Shown here piece after piece: positions 1 to 11,000 of a DNA stretch of 64,000 nt. Every line of letters starts with the position of its first letter. Position 1 is the first letter of the stretch. This DNA is from a virus: positions 62,001 to 126,000 of IMG/VR virus record IMGVR_UViG_3300008952_000012, one strand, 5' to 3'. The translations under genes and the position numbers were made by a program. A model generated the notes under the pieces. That model searched no databases and had not been told where the DNA came from. It saw only the letters and a program-made list of their open reading frames with translations.

Positions 1-3000
1 GCACAGACGACGCTGTCGTTCGTTGGGACGGAACTACCGGAGACAAGATTAAAGACAGTCGCGTTATCCTCACGCAGGACGACGGAACCGAAGACGCCGA
101 GTTTAGAACGTCTACAGACGATTGGAACGTGACTGTTACCACGGGTGACGCAAGTGGAGCGCCCACGGCTACCCCAGGGAAAGTCACAATTAAAGCAGGT
201 GACAGAATCTCTGGGCTCGGGGCCAAGGCTTCGGTAGTCGGTGGCCGTAGTCACGATGCCCAGGGGGGTCCGGTTGCAATCCAAGGCGGTCGTGGCGAAA
301 CCGAGGGCGGAGTCGCAACTGTGGAGGGCGGCGGAGGCTGGGATGCAACCACCGGCGAAGGAGGAGACGCAAAGCTTATTGGTGGTCCTGGAGCAGGCGG
401 CGATGGTGGGCAGGTCCATATTTCTGGTGGCTCTGCTAATAACGGCGGGACCGGCGGGACGGTGTTCATCGAGGGCGGCCTCGATCTCAATACTGGTCTT
501 TTGAACGGGATTGTTCGGATAAACGAGGGTGCTAACGCTATCTGTGAAATCGGAAATCCGGCACACACGCCAGTACATTTATTAAAAGTCCACAAAGGTC
601 TGGAGATTATTAACCAGTCCAACACCAATCTGACCATTGAGAGCACAGGGAATAAGACGTTCATCAATATGCTCGCGACTATCCCTGGCGAGAACAGCAT
701 CCTTTTCGGCTCTTCTGGCGGAACCCCGGTGGCTGGGTACATACAATACGATATGGCCGCTGCCGCTCACGCGTCAGACAGCATGAAGTTCGGGGTCTGG
801 GACGTCTCCATCCCCGGCGTTGCCAACATATTAACTCTTGATACCGCCACTGGCGCACGGGCCACTATTGACGGCGACCTGACTGTAAACGGCAACGGCT
901 ACTTCTGCGGCGGCAAGGTCAGGCTGTACGATAGCCCGTTTACCGGAAACTCCCCAGTGGACCCCACTAGTGCGGTCGTTGACATGGTTGCCTACTTCGA
1001 TGGAGACATCGATGTAACAGGCAATATAGATCCGACAGGCGTAGTCTTTTCGCAGCAGGACCCAGCAACTCCGCCCTACGACCCAACGCAAGGCGGAGCC
1101 ACCAAAGGCCTTCTATATACCGCTGAGGGATCTGGTGGAGATGCGAACACGCTTCGGTACATCGACAACCAAGGCGTAGAGATCATCGTGGGTCAGTCTG
1201 AGATTAGCTCTCCGGACATGGACGTAAACGGGATAATCTCTACAGATAGAGCCATCGCCGCTTGGGATGGAGACCTTGGAGACAAGCTAAGAAACACGCA
1301 AGTATTAGTCGATGATATAAGTGGGGGGCCATCACTCTCAACTAACTCCCTAGACCCGGACAATTCCGGGAATGTCCCAATTACGAGGGGTCTTACGGTT
1401 AGTTCCGCAGACGGGGTGAACCTAGGCCAGGGTGGACCAATGTCCACTGGCAACCTCATGCTTTCTGCTGGGGCCGCCTTTTCTACCGGACAATCTCTCG
1501 CAGCAGGTGGGGACGTTAGAGTTGTTGGTGGCAATGGTTCTGGCGCGGGCTACACACCAACCAATGACGACGGAAGCGGCGGGGGTGTAGCGCTTGAGGG
1601 GGGCGGTGCGGTTCATCAATTTATGAACCCCGGAGGCATTTACATAAACGCTGGCCGACACCTCGGCGGACTGCCGTCAGACGGAGTTACTCCAAATCCT
1701 CATCTTGCAGATTACGGACTTAGTCATGGCGGCCCTGCTCAGTTATCTGGCGGTCCAGGGAATTTTGGTGGTGACACTCTTATCAAGGGTGGGTCATCCA
1801 CAGACCTCACCAGCAATCAGGCCGTAAACGGCTGCGGGGACGGCGGCAATGTCCGCATCGAAGGTGGTTTAGGCGGGCTATGGGAGGTCGATGGTCAGCA
1901 GGATATTGATAGCACCGCTACCTCAAGAGGCACTCTATATGCTGGGCATGTGCAGCTTAAGGGTGGAGACTCCGCAGAGTCTAGAGACGTAAACGCTGGT
2001 ACCAATGATTGGCTTCTTAGAGACGGCGGTAACGCCGGAAGCGTACATATTGCTGGCGGTGACGCTGGGTATGCAACTGGGCGTAACGAATCAACCGGCA
2101 TCGACATAACTGGTGACGGTCAAATCGACACCCAGGTTCTCCATGGTCATGGCGGCGACGTTCTTATCGCGAGCGGAAAAGGTGACCACTCTGGGAACGC
2201 TGGTAACGTCATAATTAAAACCCAGCACACACACTTGGCCGATGGGGTCAACCCGTATGCCGACCCTAATGGGAATGGGGATAACTTCAACCTACAGGGG
2301 TTTGGTAAGGCTGGTAATATCGAGATATCCGCTGCCGGAACAATCCCCGACATTCTACATCGAACTAAGGCTGGCGAGATTAGTTTAAGCGCCGGTGTAG
2401 CGGGCGCGGACACCGGTGCCCAAAACATGATAGGGGACACCGCGTACAATACGTCCCTCCAGGCGGGAACTTTCAATCCCCAGATAATAGATCCGGCCTC
2501 CGATGCCGGAGCAAATACTTACGTAAGACCGGGGGAGCCCGACTGGACCTCTGGTGGCGTAGTGGTGGCTGGGCCTGACCACACTCCGCCCTGGCCAACA
2601 ACAACTACCCCAATTCTGGGAGAGCTTCGCACTCCGTGGCCCTCGATTATCTCATTAGACCCAGATCAGCGCGGCTGCGTTGTTATCGGTAAGGATCACT
2701 TCAACGGACTTACGGACAACCCCACAGAGCCGGGGGTTAATCACCCGACCAACGCTCAAAACATAAACGGTTCCATGCTGTGTAATAGCCGCGTGCCTAG
2801 ACTTGTTGTGGAGGGCTCCGCAAAAATTCGCGGAGGGGTAGACCCAACGTACGTAAGTTTCGAGTCGTTCACCCAACACCCGATGGTGTTGGAGCATGAG
2901 GAGATTTTCGAAGGTGATGACCTTGTTCAGATGCTCGCGGCGTACCAGAGCTTAAGAGATAAAACTCTGTGGGTGCACACTGATTATAACGGTAACGGTC

Positions 3001-4262
3001 CAACTTTGATGCTTGGCGACGGGCCTATCCAAGGTGGAGCGGGCGGCGGAGACCACGTCACTAATAACTTTTTAGTTGGTGGCGGGAACATGAAGCACCT
3101 CGGCTCGGTGCTCGCTTCGGCTTCAGCCTACGGCCAAGAGGGGCACGTGGCTTCTGGTGAACACATTCACCACGGTCATATACCCGGCCTCGTTTGGCAC
3201 AGGCTTACCGATGGGAACGATAATCCGATACGCCTTGTTGTTACCCCGTCTGTTGCAAATAGTCAGATGTTGCTTAGGTACAATGCTAATGTATCGTTCA
3301 TGAACGCTCCTGGTATCTGTTCCGCAAAAGCCATGTTTGTGAGAAGAGACCCTAGTAACGGTGATTGGCATACCCTTACGCCGGAGCCGGAGACGTGGCC
3401 CTCAGGGTCTGAGGAGCCTTCGTGGCCGTCCGCTATGACGGCAAACCTAAGAACCTTGAACCACAACGTAAGCATGCCGGGTGAAGATGGTCATGCACCG
3501 CAGCCATTTCTAGACGTCATGCAATCCTGTTTCTGGGTAGACAAGAATCGCCCAGATGGGATCGACCAAATCACCTATGAGGTTTGGGTCATTGCTGAGC
3601 AGATTGCTGGCGGGAGTATTAGGTTTGGTCAGGGTGGAATCCCACAGACTTTCGAGGTAATTGAGATTTTGGAAGGCGTAGAATCAGAAACTCCACCAGA
3701 AATTCCGGCATACGATCCTGATGAGCCCACAATAGGCGGCGGGATTCCGGCAGGCGATACCTCTTCTGAAACTCCCGGGACGGTCACTTTACGAAGCGAC
3801 ACTACCCTGACTGCGGTGACCTCCGGCAGAAAGGGTCGCACCGGGGATTACACGGGAATCAGAACCAGCGGAGCGGTCTACACCAATGTTTCACGTGTGA
3901 CATCTGATGACATGGGAGAAGACTGGGGCGGAGACCATGACGGAGATGGCGAGTCCGATTACGTTGCTGTGTATGCGGTTAGTGAGACAGACCACGTGTT
4001 GAGTATGGACACGGAAGCGTACGAAGTTGGGCTGAAAGTTGCGATTGATTTACCAACCCCAAGGGCTGAGGAATCAGGCAGAACTTATGTGATAAAGGAC
4101 GGTGTCGGAAGGGCCAAGCTCTGGGTTAGGGCAGCTAACGAGTTAGACCCGAACACAGAGGGGGCTTGGACAATCGATGGGAGCGCAGAGGCGCTTGTCA
4201 ATGCCAATTCGAGAGGAAGTGTTACCGTATACTGCGATGGTGAGAACTACTATGTTGTATAG
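1..4262 (+). CDS. Glycine-rich tail fibre/adhesin, 5' end outside window
   Basis: The frame is open from base 3 at the left edge with no stop, so the gene starts upstream; the GTG at 129 is internal. A capping motif AVVRWDGTTGDKI (12-50) recurs as AIAAWDGDLGDKL (1251-1289). Each copy is followed by a long tract of repeats of the form GG-x-V-x-I-x-GG (about 180-480 and 1420-2400). A non-repetitive part follows. The C-terminus (YVIKDGVGRA, then SRGSVTVYCDGENYYVV) resembles the tips of many trimeric phage fibres. Gly-rich repeats of this kind are known in phage receptor-binding proteins. Fibre identity is inferred from the caps, the repeats and the adjacent giant fibre gene. The receptor is unknown. 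Confidence 0.8.
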   Translation, partial: TDDAVVRWDGTTGDKIKDSRVILTQDDGTEDAEFRTSTDDWNVTVTTGDASGAPTATPGKVTIKAGDRISGLGAKASVVGGRSHDAQGGPVAIQGGRGETEGGVATVEGGGGWDATTGEGGDAKLIGGPGAGGDGGQVHISGGSANNGGTGGTVFIEGGLDLNTGLLNGIVRINEGANAICEIGNPAHTPVHLLKVHKGLEIINQSNTNLTIESTGNKTFINMLATIPGENSILFGSSGGTPVAGYIQYDMAAAAHASDSMKFGVWDVSIPGVANILTLDTATGARATIDGDLTVNGNGYFCGGKVRLYDSPFTGNSPVDPTSAVVDMVAYFDGDIDVTGNIDPTGVVFSQQDPATPPYDPTQGGATKGLLYTAEGSGGDANTLRYIDNQGVEIIVGQSEISSPDMDVNGIISTDRAIAAWDGDLGDKLRNTQVLVDDISGGPSLSTNSLDPDNSGNVPITRGLTVSSADGVNLGQGGPMSTGNLMLSAGAAFSTGQSLAAGGDVRVVGGNGSGAGYTPTNDDGSGGGVALEGGGAVHQFMNPGGIYINAGRHLGGLPSDGVTPNPHLADYGLSHGGPAQLSGGPGNFGGDTLIKGGSSTDLTSNQAVNGCGDGGNVRIEGGLGGLWEVDGQQDIDSTATSRGTLYAGHVQLKGGDSAESRDVNAGTNDWLLRDGGNAGSVHIAGGDAGYATGRNESTGIDITGDGQIDTQVLHGHGGDVLIASGKGDHSGNAGNVIIKTQHTHLADGVNPYADPNGNGDNFNLQGFGKAGNIEISAAGTIPDILHRTKAGEISLSAGVAGADTGAQNMIGDTAYNTSLQAGTFNPQIIDPASDAGANTYVRPGEPDWTSGGVVVAGPDHTPPWPTTTTPILGELRTPWPSIISLDPDQRGCVVIGKDHFNGLTDNPTEPGVNHPTNAQNINGSMLCNSRVPRLVVEGSAKIRGGVDPTYVSFESFTQHPMVLEHEEIFEGDDLVQMLAAYQSLRDKTLWVHTDYNGNGPTLMLGDGPIQGGAGGGDHVTNNFLVGGGNMKHLGSVLASASAYGQEGHVASGEHIHHGHIPGLVWHRLTDGNDNPIRLVVTPSVANSQMLLRYNANVSFMNAPGICSAKAMFVRRDPSNGDWHTLTPEPETWPSGSEEPSWPSAMTANLRTLNHNVSMPGEDGHAPQPFLDVMQSCFWVDKNRPDGIDQITYEVWVIAEQIAGGSIRFGQGGIPQTFEVIEILEGVESETPPEIPAYDPDEPTIGGGIPAGDTSSETPGTVTLRSDTTLTAVTSGRKGRTGDYTGIRTSGAVYTNVSRVTSDDMGEDWGGDHDGDGESDYVAVYAVSETDHVLSMDTEAYEVGLKVAIDLPTPRAEESGRTYVIKDGVGRAKLWVRAANELDPNTEGAWTIDGSAEALVNANSRGSVTVYCDGENYYVV

Positions 4263-4420
4263 AAATTCACACTTATTATCCTGTAATGAAAAGCACTTTT
4301 TCTTTTTAAAGGGGCCCCTCCTAAATAACTTGAACAGCCTATATGATGGGTTGTGTATACAAGGCTCGACTATGCTGTTTCACGCGGGTATTGTACCGAT
4401 GAGCCAAGGAGTCAGTAATA

Positions 4421-5083
4421 ATGCTTCTATCAGATAAACTAGAACCGACGATTAATATCGTTGTTGCCGCCTTTGATAAGGCGACCGGGAAGCTGGTCGA
4501 TAAAAGGTTCGGCCACAATGTATTCACGAATACTGGCAGGAACTGGCTCACTAGGGTTGTTGGTTCAGACGATTACTCGCAAGATCCGCCAAGTCCCCAC
4601 AATACCGACAAGATCATGTACATCGGATTTGGCTGCGGAGGGGCGTTGCAGGGGGACAACAACTTTGCCACTGGCCAGACAGAGCTTGTTACTGTGTCGG
4701 CCATACAAGACCCCATTCCGATTAGTAATGACTTTAACCAACGCTTGTACTTAAAGCAGGTTGATGATCAGAGTAATAACAGCATATACTTCCCCGGTAA
4801 CTTCAGGACCCGGTTTATTATCGATATTGCGGAAGATGAGCTATCGTTTCCGGGTAATGTTACCAGGGTGTCGAACGTGACCGTTGGGACCAGCGTCCCG
4901 ATTTCCGAAGCTGGGCTGTACTTGAGTTCTGCAAACCCAAGATTCACTCATGAGGCTAACCCGCCTCTCCCTGAGGAATCTGACCCAGCCGCCCCAAATT
5001 ACTTGGTGGCCTATAACATTTTTGACCCCATTCATATCACCCCGAATGTGATTTTGAGGGTTGAGTGGGAACTTCGGTTCTAG
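4421..5083 (+). CDS. Putative virion protein between two fibre genes
   Basis: 220 residues. The ATG at 4421 follows AAGGAG at 4406-4411. The protein is rich in predicted beta strands, with no signal peptide or cysteine motif. The N-terminus (LEPTINIVVAAFDKATGKLV) and the Asn/Gly-rich middle look like a small tail or baseplate-associated structural protein. It sits 12 bases before the giant fibre gene and is probably co-transcribed with it. The 158-base gap upstream contains a T-rich stretch and the perfect palindrome AGGGGCCCCT (4310-4319), with no clear promoter. I do not recognise the family; a fibre-attachment or baseplate role is inferred from position only. Confidence 0.75.
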   Translation: MLLSDKLEPTINIVVAAFDKATGKLVDKRFGHNVFTNTGRNWLTRVVGSDDYSQDPPSPHNTDKIMYIGFGCGGALQGDNNFATGQTELVTVSAIQDPIPISNDFNQRLYLKQVDDQSNNSIYFPGNFRTRFIIDIAEDELSFPGNVTRVSNVTVGTSVPISEAGLYLSSANPRFTHEANPPLPEESDPAAPNYLVAYNIFDPIHITPNVILRVEWELRF

Positions 5084-5095
5084 GGAGAGTTAATT

Positions 5096-8000
5096 ATGTC
5101 ATACAAGTATTTTGGAAGACTCGCCGGGAAGACCCATACGGCTAGAAAGTCTCTAACAGAGTCGGCTCCCCCAAACACGCTTACTCCGTTTAATCCACAG
5201 GCACCGGCCACCAAACTGCTGGCATACGGTGAGGATGCCACAAGCTTAGCCTTCAATAGGGCGCTTAGTGCGCTTTCAGCGAACGTTGACTACGTCGCTT
5301 CGGTTCTGGATGCTCCGGCGCTGCGGCGTGAGATTATCAGGCCGTCGCGGCATACGGCGGACGGGGATTGGACGGAGGGCGGGTGGAGTCACGGCTGCGT
5401 CTCTCTTGGGGAGTCTGGTTCCGGGGGGCTGTCAACCGGAGAGGACGCTATCCACATTCCGTCCCCAGGACCCAACAAAGTTCCTTCATACTGGGTTCAC
5501 CTTGGATTACATAAGACCGCCCTTGGTGAGAGAGTCAAGTTCTTTAGAACCCAAAACCAGTCTCTTGGCGGGCCTACGGCTACCGGTAAGGATGTTAATG
5601 AGGAGCACGTAGAAGGGACCCCTAACCCTGAGATCACTGGGCATGCATTAGCGACAGTTCATCACATTGCTAAGCCAGACGATGCATTCTTGAATTTCCC
5701 GATGTCTGCGGGGTCACTTTCGTACTTTGACTTCACCTACAAGCTTCAGGGTACGCAGCATTACCTGGGTAACGAGGAAGAGGGGCTCGTAAACCACATC
5801 CCACCAATTGAGCGGATGAAGCCAAACATGGCTCCGTACAATAACGATTGGCACTCGGAACAGATCTACAAGTGGGACACCGATGGGGTGTACTTAAAAT
5901 CAATCACCTTCTCGCAGCTAAATCTCCGTCCGGGGTGTTACGTTGAGATTTCCAGCGACGGCGATGAAGACGTAAACAAGGGAAACAACGGTCTGTTCCA
6001 AATCGCCTCTATCACTAGAAGCGATCATGTCCCGTCTTCCGGCGGCCCGGGAGATAAGGCCATCCTTACACGCGGGGGGCTGTGCAAGGTAACGGTTCGG
6101 GATTGGCGTATGTTCGGTCGAGGAGAGTTGGTTTCGTGGGCCAGCGCCCCAAACCACATGGACCAGACTGCAGATACCGCTCTAAAGCCTGGGCTTAGAA
6201 AAAACTATGCCCATGTCGCTTACATCATCCCGAGACCTGATATCGAGGGCAATCCAACCGACGAGCCCGGAGACTTATACCTAGCCCGATATAACGCAGG
6301 CGACGATAACCCACACCCGCAGGATGGCGCTGGGTACAAGGCCGGTAGGGCTGATGTCGTAAATGGGGAAGAGAGATACAGCGGAAGGTACAAGCATGGG
6401 GACATTGGGTCCCCAGACCAAGAGAGCTTTGTGCGAGATCATAACGGGGCCGTCATTATGGACGCCCTGCAGAACCACGGGATTCTTCCTGGGACACGCC
6501 TGTACCATGGGCATGCACACTTCTATCCCTCCATGACTCCTTGGGGAATGGACCCCGCCTGGGCTTCTCCCTATTCCGAGGTGATGGGGGAGTTGGACGC
6601 AGTTCCAGACGGTATTGTTGGGCCGGGAGAGCCAGTCGTGTTTGACACGATGACCGTACCGGGAAAGGTTTGGCCTTGCTCACCTTCAGGGTTTGTTCTC
6701 AACCCGTCGTTTTCGTTCCCAGAAGATAATGAACTATACGTCGGTGAGTACTATGCCGATGTGCATACACTTACGACAGTAAAAGAGAAGCTGTCTGCGG
6801 ATTCGATAACTAAGGCAGTTCCGGCTAACCCCGAAGAGTCAATTCTTAGAGCGTGGCATAAGTTCGTCAGAACCGGCCACCTTAGCGGCTCAAACGCCCC
6901 TGCCTGGGGCACTGGGCATACTAGCGGGGACACTGTCGGTATTGCTCCGCCAAAGAGCGATGACTTAAATGTTTTGGGGACACCCACTAAAAAGATATTA
7001 GGCGGTGATCTTTGGCACGTTAAGTTTGAGTGGGTTGACGTCGGGGTTCATGAGCATGCTTCGTTTGAAGAAGTATACGAAAGCTACTTGACGAACGGAG
7101 GCCAAGCGTTTGTTGGCGACTTCGCAGGATACGCTAGTGGCGGAGACCTAAAATACCATCCAATTGGGCTGTGGCATCCAATCCCGGGTTTTCCACAAAC
7201 TGGGGTAAAGTTTTCAAGCATCAGCGGCAACCATGCGGTCTTGTACGATGTAAACATGCTACTCGACACTGACAACGTTCATCAGGATTGGGATGGATGG
7301 GAATACGGCAGGGAGACTTGGCCCATCACAGAGGATTGCTACCTCTTTATCGGGACCGCTGAGGGGGACGTTAAATGGAGGATCAGCGAGATCGTCAAGG
7401 CTCCGTGGGTAGATGATTCCATCGGAAGAGGGAAGATTCCCAGCCACGGCCTTAATTCGCTGTACAACAATGACTACTCCTCAAGCCCGTATTTGCGCGG
7501 ACCAAACATCATTGGCACATCTGCGCATGGCGGGGGAACAGGGAACGTTCTGTGGATTAACCCAAAGCGACCCTTCACTACAGTACTTCCTGGTGGGGAC
7601 ACTCTCCTGGATGGGAATGATCACGCGGACGGATGGACCAATGCCCACGGTGAGATCGCCCACCTGACAAGATCAAACAATGATTTGTACATCTCGCTCC
7701 ACCGACTGGTGTCGAGAGGTGCGCCAGGGACGCACGGAAGCGTAGTAAGGGCAGAGCTTGCTGTTAGGCACGCTACAACCGCCGCGATGGAGTTGACGGA
7801 CTCGACCTCAGACGGCGTCCCGAATGCCACTGGGACCAGAGTTTTTTCAGAGCAGATGCTGTCCGGCCCTGGAGGCCCTTTCCCGCTTCGCTCGACAAAA
7901 ATGCTTCTTACGGACCCCACAACCGGGGACTATGGAAATTCTCCGGAGATCGGCCCGTTTACAGATACCGATATCGGCCTAAACGAGATGCACTCCACCG

Positions 8001-11000
8001 ACAAGGAGGGCGGGTACCCAAAGCACGGGGTTTATCTTTCGAACAATTTGTCAAAGGTAAAGGAAGAGAGCCTCTCCGATAATGCCTGGGATGATAAATG
8101 GCATAAGCTTCCTACGTTTGATCATAGGTCTACCCCGAGAGAGGTTCAGGACCGGAGTATCTTGGGCGCAATCGAGGGAACGCTCCTTGGCCACTTTACC
8201 CCATTCAGTAACAACCACCCAGACTTTGGAGACGGCGGGCGAGGAGACCTAGACACAAACAGCTTCGGAACCTTTTCAAATGGCGTCATCAGCGGTGGTG
8301 TCGGCTGGATTGAGAAGATGAAGAACAACACCGGTGCGCCGGATGATGCTGCGAGTATTCCTGATCTGAACATCCGCATGGAGGAAGCGTATTTCCATGT
8401 TGGCGGGGCCAAGTGGTATGTCCCAAGACAGGATATTGTGATGCCCGCGAACTCCGGGACTTGGCTTGTTAGCTGGAGCCCTGACACTAGGAAGTACGAG
8501 TATTTTGAGATTCATGACTCGTACTCTGGCACCCCGATGGGGTGGACTGCTGGGATATCCAACGACAAGGTTAACTTTCAGAAGGCGAACAACATCCCTC
8601 TATACGTGGCCGAGATGTCGGCGTTCCCCGGATCGGTTTTGTCGCTTACCGACATTCGATTCAGGGTCTCCAGACAAGACCAGAAGAACAGTATTTACGT
8701 CGGTCAGGTAAACCCACGCAAGTCCGAAGCTGATGACTCGGCTAGGAGGCTTCGGACTAATGGGGGTTATATTGACGACTCCATGAACTTCAAGACTTTG
8801 AGCGAGGCTCTTAGAGCGCTTGATTTCTGGTGCCGTGGGACACCGACAAGACACTGGACGATTGAAATCGTCGGCTCGACGTATGAGTACTGCTATGACC
8901 CAGAGGACGCAGGCTTGGCTGACAACCATGAGCACCACGGAATAGAGTATCCTGTGAGGATTCCTGTCAATGGTCTTACCATTCGGGGACTACCGGGGAG
9001 GAACCCGGACCGTCTCGATAAAGTCACAGGTACGACGGGGTGGGATGCTGGAAGCAAATTTGGCGGGGCTGCGTATAAGCATAAGGAGTTTGAAACCCCT
9101 GTTGTCCACTACAGCCATCCTCTAGCAAAACCCGTCCCCGGGCTGTTTGACCTCAACGGGAAGTTCGGCCTCACGTTTGAGAATATTAGTTTCAAATACT
9201 GTGGGGACATGGACAATATCATCAACAAGCAGGGCGACTGGGCTGCCGACGTACGCGACGTGCCCCAAGACGTTATTTTCTGCGCTGGTAACTATGATTA
9301 CGAAAGGTGGGAACTGGTTGACGTTGACGACCTTGATTATAACCACGACCGTGAGAACTTCGATAATCTGTATGGTGGCCGAAACGCTCCAACCAATGCC
9401 GCGTACACCGGTGGGTGGACGTTTAGGAATATTTATATTCAGGATGGCGGCGGGCTGCTGACGACCCTCGACGCCAAGTACTCGATTGATAACATCGTTG
9501 TGGAGAACTGTCAGGCGAACTCGGTTCTGAGCTTTGTTACCCTGGGGATCGACACCTCAGACCTCCCCGGCGACCAGGAAGGAAGGGGTAACGGGAAGCA
9601 CATCTGCCGAGTATCGATCAAGAACAACTCGGCCTCGTTCCCAGCCACTAACCACAAAGTAAACGGCCAACCCGGTAGTGCCCTAATTTTAGGACCCCTG
9701 ACCACGTGGGTTCCAAATCAGGGTGACGATCTTTTCGGTGAGTATTACACTGAGAACTTCGGAGCGAACGGCCCAGGAACGATAGGAAAGTATGACTCAA
9801 AGTACATGTGCGGCGTGTACGCCACACAGTGCAAGGAAATTGTTGTTGAGAACAACACGTTCAAGAGCTTCTATTGCGGCGTCGTCTTCGGTAAGCCGCT
9901 CAAGCTAGATCTTACCCCTGAGCCCGGTTACAACTTTGAGCCGTACTGCGAAGGCATCATTACGTCCAATGTTATCCAGAACACCCAGTCCCATGGGGTG
10001 GTTTGTTTTTCTGGGGCGTCTTGCTTGAGCAACATCAGTGTCACAGACAATGTGATCAAAGACCCAGGCGCTCCGCACGGAGCATCTAACGCCCAGGAGC
10101 ATCCGAACATCTTTGAGTGGGAATCTTGGGGAATCTACGCATATATGCGCGGTGCCCAGATTACCGGCAATAAGATTTACAATGAATGGAGAGTCTCCCC
10201 CGAAAGCAACTGGACCAACGGAGGACCTAACGCTGGTTTTGACTGGGTAGACAGGTCGGGAATTGAGTACGCTACCCGTATGCCGTGTAAGGCTGGGGGC
10301 ATTTGGCTTCAAGACGCGAACAGCGGAGCCACACAATCTGAAGCCAACATCATATCTGACAACCACATAAGCCTCGGAGGCAGGGCGTTATACGGAGTTC
10401 TTCTCAGTTCTTATTGCGAAAGAACCGTAATCTCGAACAACGTTATTGAGTATAAGGCTGCGAAGGCAGGCATTGCTGCAGACGCCCCGGATTACAATGA
10501 TACTGATTTTGCTGAAATGCTTGGTAAGTATCCGTGGTCAGTTTTTGTATCAAGGTACTGTGATGAAAACATCATCACCGACAATGTGCTTGGCGCTAAC
10601 ATCTGGCTCGACAAGAACTGTGATAACAGCATCGTATCTGGGAATATCATTAGAGCGCCGTATAAGCTCACAAACCCAGTAGCTAGTGGACAGGGCGGAT
10701 GTCTTCTTAGGGTAGCGGCGTGGGGGACAACGATCTCCAATAACAAGCTTCATTGCGGCATGATCTCTGTCGGCGCAGATGGAGCACCGGCCACTAACAC
10801 ATCCATCGTCGGAAATGATCTAACCCCGTTTGGTTCTGTTATGTGGCCAGTAAACAATGCGGGCCCAATTAAATGGATGACCGGCATTTTTGTTAATGGG
10901 GGTGGGGTGAACATCCTTATTGATGGGAACATAACCAACGGCGGGAACATCAAGGCCGAGGGGACAGGGCCCTGGCATAACATGAGGATTGTGAACAATG

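Noticed and set aside
4177-4437. 86-codon frame crossing the first fibre stop
   Set aside because: Overlaps the end of the fibre gene and the ribosome site of the next gene; low-complexity translation with no support.
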